A stretch of DNA of 64,000 bases from Bradyrhizobium sp. 132 (GTDB taxonomy: Bacteria; Pseudomonadota; Alphaproteobacteria; Rhizobiales; Xanthobacteraceae), in contig NZ_JADPKY010000092.1 of NCBI RefSeq assembly GCF_023074185.1, positions 1 to 64,000 on the forward strand. Reading direction: 5' to 3'. The notes below the pieces were generated by a model, which did not search any database, had not been told where the DNA came from, and was given only the letters and a program-made list of their open reading frames with translations. Below, piece after piece: positions 61,085-64,000 of this stretch (the stretch's first letter is position 1; every line of letters begins with the position of its first letter). The position numbers and the translations under genes were made by a program.

Positions 61085-61662
61085 TGAGCATCGACCACAT
61101 TTCCCTCCGCCTCATGGGCATCGGCCCCATGCTGATGCGCAATTCGCGCCTCGGCGATCCTCTCGATCCCTTGGCCAAGCAGATCGAGGCCGTGACCGGC
61201 AAAAGAGAGAGGACCGAGGCCGACCATCTGCGGGTGGCGGAGCTGGAATTCCACGGTTCGCTGTATCTGCACGACGGCGCGCCGTGCCTTCCGGCGAACA
61301 TGATCAAGAGCGTCTGCGTGGACGGCGCCAAGCCGACGAAGATGGGCAACACCACCAAGGCCGCCTTCCGCGCGGACGGCCCGGCCCTCCTGCACTACGA
61401 TGGTCCCAAGACCGCGCCGGAGTTGTGGAAGGATGAGCGGTTCCGGTACCGCACGACAGTCCGGATCCGTAGGACCGGTTCGCTCACCGTGAGGACGCGG
61501 CCCATGTTCGACGGCTGGAGCGCTGTCATCCACGGCACGTTCCTGACCTCGCTGCTCGACCGCGAAGACATCGTCGCGTTTTACCGCATGGCCGGCTTGT
61601 ACGGCCTCGGCGACTACACCCCCGAGTTCGGCCGCTTTCAGGTCGAGGAAGTGGTCAAATAG
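61084..61662 (+). CDS. Unknown protein of the accessory cluster
   Basis: A 192-residue protein that I do not recognise. It opens with MSIDHISLRLMGIGPMLMRN and has blocks ADHLRVAELEFHGSLYLHDG, FRADGPALLHYDGPKTAPEL and VRTRPMFDGWSAVIHGTFL. It ends GLYGLGDYTPEFGRFQVEEV, a pattern that vaguely recalls phage-encoded beta-rich proteins. No signal peptide or membrane helix. It overlaps the HNH gene by one base. Function open. Confidence 0.65.
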   Translation: MSIDHISLRLMGIGPMLMRNSRLGDPLDPLAKQIEAVTGKRERTEADHLRVAELEFHGSLYLHDGAPCLPANMIKSVCVDGAKPTKMGNTTKAAFRADGPALLHYDGPKTAPELWKDERFRYRTTVRIRRTGSLTVRTRPMFDGWSAVIHGTFLTSLLDREDIVAFYRMAGLYGLGDYTPEFGRFQVEEVVK

Positions 61663-61778
61663 CTCCCCGTGCCGGGGCGTGGCCCGGCGAGGCATGGCAT
61701 GGCCCGCCGTGGATCTTCAGGAGAAAGATCCGCGCAACATCACCAATCGCAACGAACGCGCAGTCGGCTGCGCGATCG

Positions 61779-62231
61779 ATGGAGGCTGACCTGAAGAACT
61801 ACGACGACAACGAGCGGCACGATCCCGCCCGCCGCCACGGCTCCGGCTGGCCCCGCGTGCTGAGCTACTGGCGCACCGTCCCGGCCGAAGAGGACGCCTT
61901 CAAGGCGGAGGTGACGGCCTTCGTGCGCGGTACGACCACCACAATCCCGGAGTGGCGCCGCGCGATCGCGGGCGACACCGCGGCCGCCATCGCCATGGTG
62001 ATCGACTGCAAGTCGCCCGACGCCATCGGCATCAAGGTCGACTTCGCCATGACGGTTCTGCTGGCGTGCGCCTTCGACGACCCCGCCGCGGCGCTCGTGC
62101 TGTCCATCAAGCTTCGGCAGATGCCGCTCGCGGCCCGGCTTCGCAAGCAGCTCGCCACCTCGTGGCTGGTGGCGAATATGCTGTCGTGCCTCAAGCAGTC
62201 CGCGCCGCCTCGCAAGGGGCATGAGACCTGA
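61779..62231 (+). CDS. Unknown protein of the accessory cluster
   Basis: A 150-residue protein with an acidic N-terminus (MEADLKNYDDNERHDPARRH) and a helical core (EWRRAIAGDTAAAIAMVIDC, AIGIKVDFAMTVLLACAFDD, RKQLATSWLVANMLSCLKQS). No domain recognised. The hydrophobic runs are too short and mixed for a certain membrane helix. It lies 116 bases after the preceding unknown gene, same strand, and just before the AAA+ ATPase gene. Confidence 0.6.
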   Translation: MEADLKNYDDNERHDPARRHGSGWPRVLSYWRTVPAEEDAFKAEVTAFVRGTTTTIPEWRRAIAGDTAAAIAMVIDCKSPDAIGIKVDFAMTVLLACAFDDPAAALVLSIKLRQMPLAARLRKQLATSWLVANMLSCLKQSAPPRKGHET

Positions 62232-62376
62232 ATTTCGCGGAGCTTCCGACCGGCGCCTTCCTATTCGCGTCCTCGGTGACTTGGCCACCGCCGGCGGCGG
62301 GCGGCAGCTCATTCGCCAGCGCCGGGAAGGACACCGACGTCAAACCTCAGCCGAACCCAAAGGTGATAACCTGACG

Positions 62377-64000
62377 ATGTCTCCTGCCCTGCCGAAGATC
62401 ACCGTGGCGCCGGACAGCGTCGCCGCCTCCGACGACACGACGCCATCCAAGGACGTCGCGGGCATGGGTCCGCTGGAGCTCGCGGTCTATCGGGATGACT
62501 GGCGGGAGGCTGCGCAATTCAGGCTGCGCGCCGCTTTCGTGAAGGCGATGAACCGGCGCGGGGCGGCTCCGAAGAGGGCCGGCAAGGCCCGGAAGAAGGC
62601 GTCCGAGGCGCCGTCCGACACGTTCTCGCAACTCAGCCGCCACAGGTTCATCGAGATGCTGGACGACGACGAAGTGGAGACGTTGCCGGAGAGGCCCAAG
62701 CCCGGTCCTGCGTACCCGGTGATCGCCGCCAAGGTCGCCGCGCGTCTCCTCCTCGCCCGTCTGTTCGACGGTCGCAAAGACGTGCTCGATCGGCTGAAGC
62801 TTGCGGCGCCGGTGGTCACCATCGACGTCGCCGAGCGCGACCTGCTTCAGGGAGTTATCGGCAACTGGCAGGACGTCCTCTTTCCGGAGGGCGTGCGGGT
62901 AATGGATACCGGCAACCTCGGCAGGCGGGAAGATTTCGACATGGTCTGCCTGACCATGACGCAGCCCCGCAAGACCAAGGACACGAGCGAACCCGAGAAA
63001 GAGGCGCTCTCCGCTCTGTGTTTGGGGCTTCCGTTCATCGCGATCTCGCCCGATGCGGAATCGCACCTGCCGGCCGTGGTGCTGAAGTCGGACCCGATCC
63101 GGCTCGTGTTGCCGTCCATCGACGCGCGCATCGTCGCGCTTGCGATCCGCGTGGTCACCGGCAAACCTTGTCGCGAACTTATGGAGGAAGATGCCGCACG
63201 GCTGCTCACCGCCACCGATCTCTCGATCGGCATCCGGTTCGACCGGTCGCCGGAGGAATGCCTCGCTCAGCTCCAACGCCTCGTCGTCCTGAAGCGGGTG
63301 CCGGCATCCGTCCGAGACATCTCGCTCGACGACCTGCACGGCATGAGCGAGGCGGTGAGCTGGGCAAAATCCGTGATCACGGATCTGAAGATGTGGAAAG
63401 CCGGTATGCCCTGGTCGGCGATCGATGCCGGCGCGTGCCTGGAGGGACCGCCCGGCGTCGGCAAGACGACGCTCCCGATGGCCATGCAACGGTCGGCCGC
63501 CGAGCAGGGCATCAAGCTCGAGCTGGCGTCTTGCTCGCACAGCCAGTTTCAGGGCGCAGGCGAAGGTCACCTTGGCCACTTTTTACGTGAGATGACCAAT
63601 TTTTTTGCTGCCGCCAGGGCAAAACCCCGGCCGATTCTGGTGTTCATCGACGAATGCGACTCGTTCGCCGATAGATCCAAATTGCGTCATTCCCACTCTG
63701 ACTACGTTACGGCTTGTGTAAACGGATTAATTTCCGAATTAGACGGTATTTCCAGCGGCCGCGAAGGCGCGACGTCGAGTCGCGAGGGCCTGATACTGCT
63801 TGGAGCGTCAAACGATCTCAGCAGATGCGATCCCGCGATCCTCCGTTCGGGTCGGCTAAACCGCATCATCAGGATCGGTTTGCCCGACCTGAACGATCTG
63901 GAAAAGATGTACCGCTTCAGGCTCGGCGTCCGGCTCGTCGACGAGGACCTGCGGGAGATCTGCATGCTGTCGCTCGGCAGCACCGGCGCCGACGTCGAAC
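62377..64000 (+). CDS. AAA+ ATPase of FtsH/CDC48 type (partial, runs off the window)
   Basis: At least 541 residues; the 3' end lies outside the window. About 340 residues of a poorly recognised N-terminal region (with FSQLSRHRFIEMLDDDEVET and VTIDVAERDLLQGVIGNWQD) are followed by an AAA+ module: GACLEGPPGVGKTTLPMAM (Walker A), RPILVFIDECDSFADRSK (Walker B), ILLGASNDLSRCDPAILRSG (sensor 1 and arginine finger) and RLNRIIRIGLPDLNDLEKMY. Such ATPases remodel proteins. The ATG at 62377 has AGGTGA nine bases upstream; an ATG at 62221 is in frame. The stretch 63590-63760 uses more A/T-ending codons than the rest. Confidence 0.85.
   Translation, partial: MSPALPKITVAPDSVAASDDTTPSKDVAGMGPLELAVYRDDWREAAQFRLRAAFVKAMNRRGAAPKRAGKARKKASEAPSDTFSQLSRHRFIEMLDDDEVETLPERPKPGPAYPVIAAKVAARLLLARLFDGRKDVLDRLKLAAPVVTIDVAERDLLQGVIGNWQDVLFPEGVRVMDTGNLGRREDFDMVCLTMTQPRKTKDTSEPEKEALSALCLGLPFIAISPDAESHLPAVVLKSDPIRLVLPSIDARIVALAIRVVTGKPCRELMEEDAARLLTATDLSIGIRFDRSPEECLAQLQRLVVLKRVPASVRDISLDDLHGMSEAVSWAKSVITDLKMWKAGMPWSAIDAGACLEGPPGVGKTTLPMAMQRSAAEQGIKLELASCSHSQFQGAGEGHLGHFLREMTNFFAAARAKPRPILVFIDECDSFADRSKLRHSHSDYVTACVNGLISELDGISSGREGATSSREGLILLGASNDLSRCDPAILRSGRLNRIIRIGLPDLNDLEKMYRFRLGVRLVDEDLREICMLSLGSTGADVE

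Noticed and set aside
62347..63579. A 410-codon minus-strand frame near the window end
   Set aside because: It is antisense to the AAA+ ATPase, whose Walker motifs are on the plus strand. The minus translation shows no motif.
1..64000. CRISPR arrays, complete insertion sequences, rRNA and tRNA genes
   Set aside because: None seen in a visual reading: no regularly spaced repeat set, no transposase frame and no recognisable cloverleaf.

Overview
The window is chromosomal DNA from an alphaproteobacterium of the Rhizobiales, most like Bradyrhizobium or a close relative. The basis is high GC, the protein families present (BA14K, PRC-barrel, DUF5985, DUF1328, Crp/Fnr-like regulators, Tat-exported LivK-type binding protein), and promoter-like sites that fit the alphaproteobacterial EcfG stress sigma factor. 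The genus is an inference; there is no rRNA gene and I saw no tRNA gene, complete insertion sequence or CRISPR array.

Layout. 1-1815: end of a branched-chain amino-acid-type ABC transporter operon. 2067-8596: small regulators (an RNA polymerase alpha-CTD-like protein, a MarR protein), a membrane-anchored trehalose-6-phosphate synthase and small exported or membrane proteins. 8624-12297: a Crp/Fnr regulator divergent from a sensor kinase/LuxR-type response regulator pair. 12505-22126: small exported proteins, a Na+/H+ antiporter, a ClC channel/exchanger, a flavin monooxygenase, an AI-2E-type permease, a DUF4396 protein and a second Crp/Fnr regulator.

22209-32062 is one tightly packed nine-gene minus-strand operon of sugar or sugar-acid oxidation: TPP enzyme, enolase-superfamily enzyme, an internally duplicated membrane protein, gluconate-dehydrogenase-like subunit 3, GMC oxidoreductase, PPC-domain protein, sensory-rhodopsin-transducer-family protein, SDR and GH15 hydrolase. 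33851-47851 is a plus-strand respiratory operon with mostly overlapping genes: an FdhF/YdeP-type molybdoenzyme, a complete alternative complex III (ActABCDEF), a small membrane protein, an SCO-like copper protein and an A2-type caa3 oxidase. fdhD lies divergently beside it. A sequence matching GGAAC-N16-CGTT precedes the respiratory operon, and a one-mismatch version precedes the sugar operon, so both may belong to the general stress response.

48051-59188: more exported PRC-barrel/BA14K proteins, a frameshifted third Crp/Fnr gene, a CAX-type antiporter, DUF1328, a response regulator, DUF2254, a YihY/BrkB protein and a PQQ glucose dehydrogenase. 59282-59787 is a decayed sugar ABC permease. From about 60275 to the end the content changes to accessory type: XRE regulator, HNH nuclease-like protein, two unknown proteins and an AAA+ ATPase that runs off the window.

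The most notable unexplained signal is a dyad, GTACG-N4-CGTAC and near variants, repeated in intergenic regions upstream of small exported, membrane or stress-type genes across the window.
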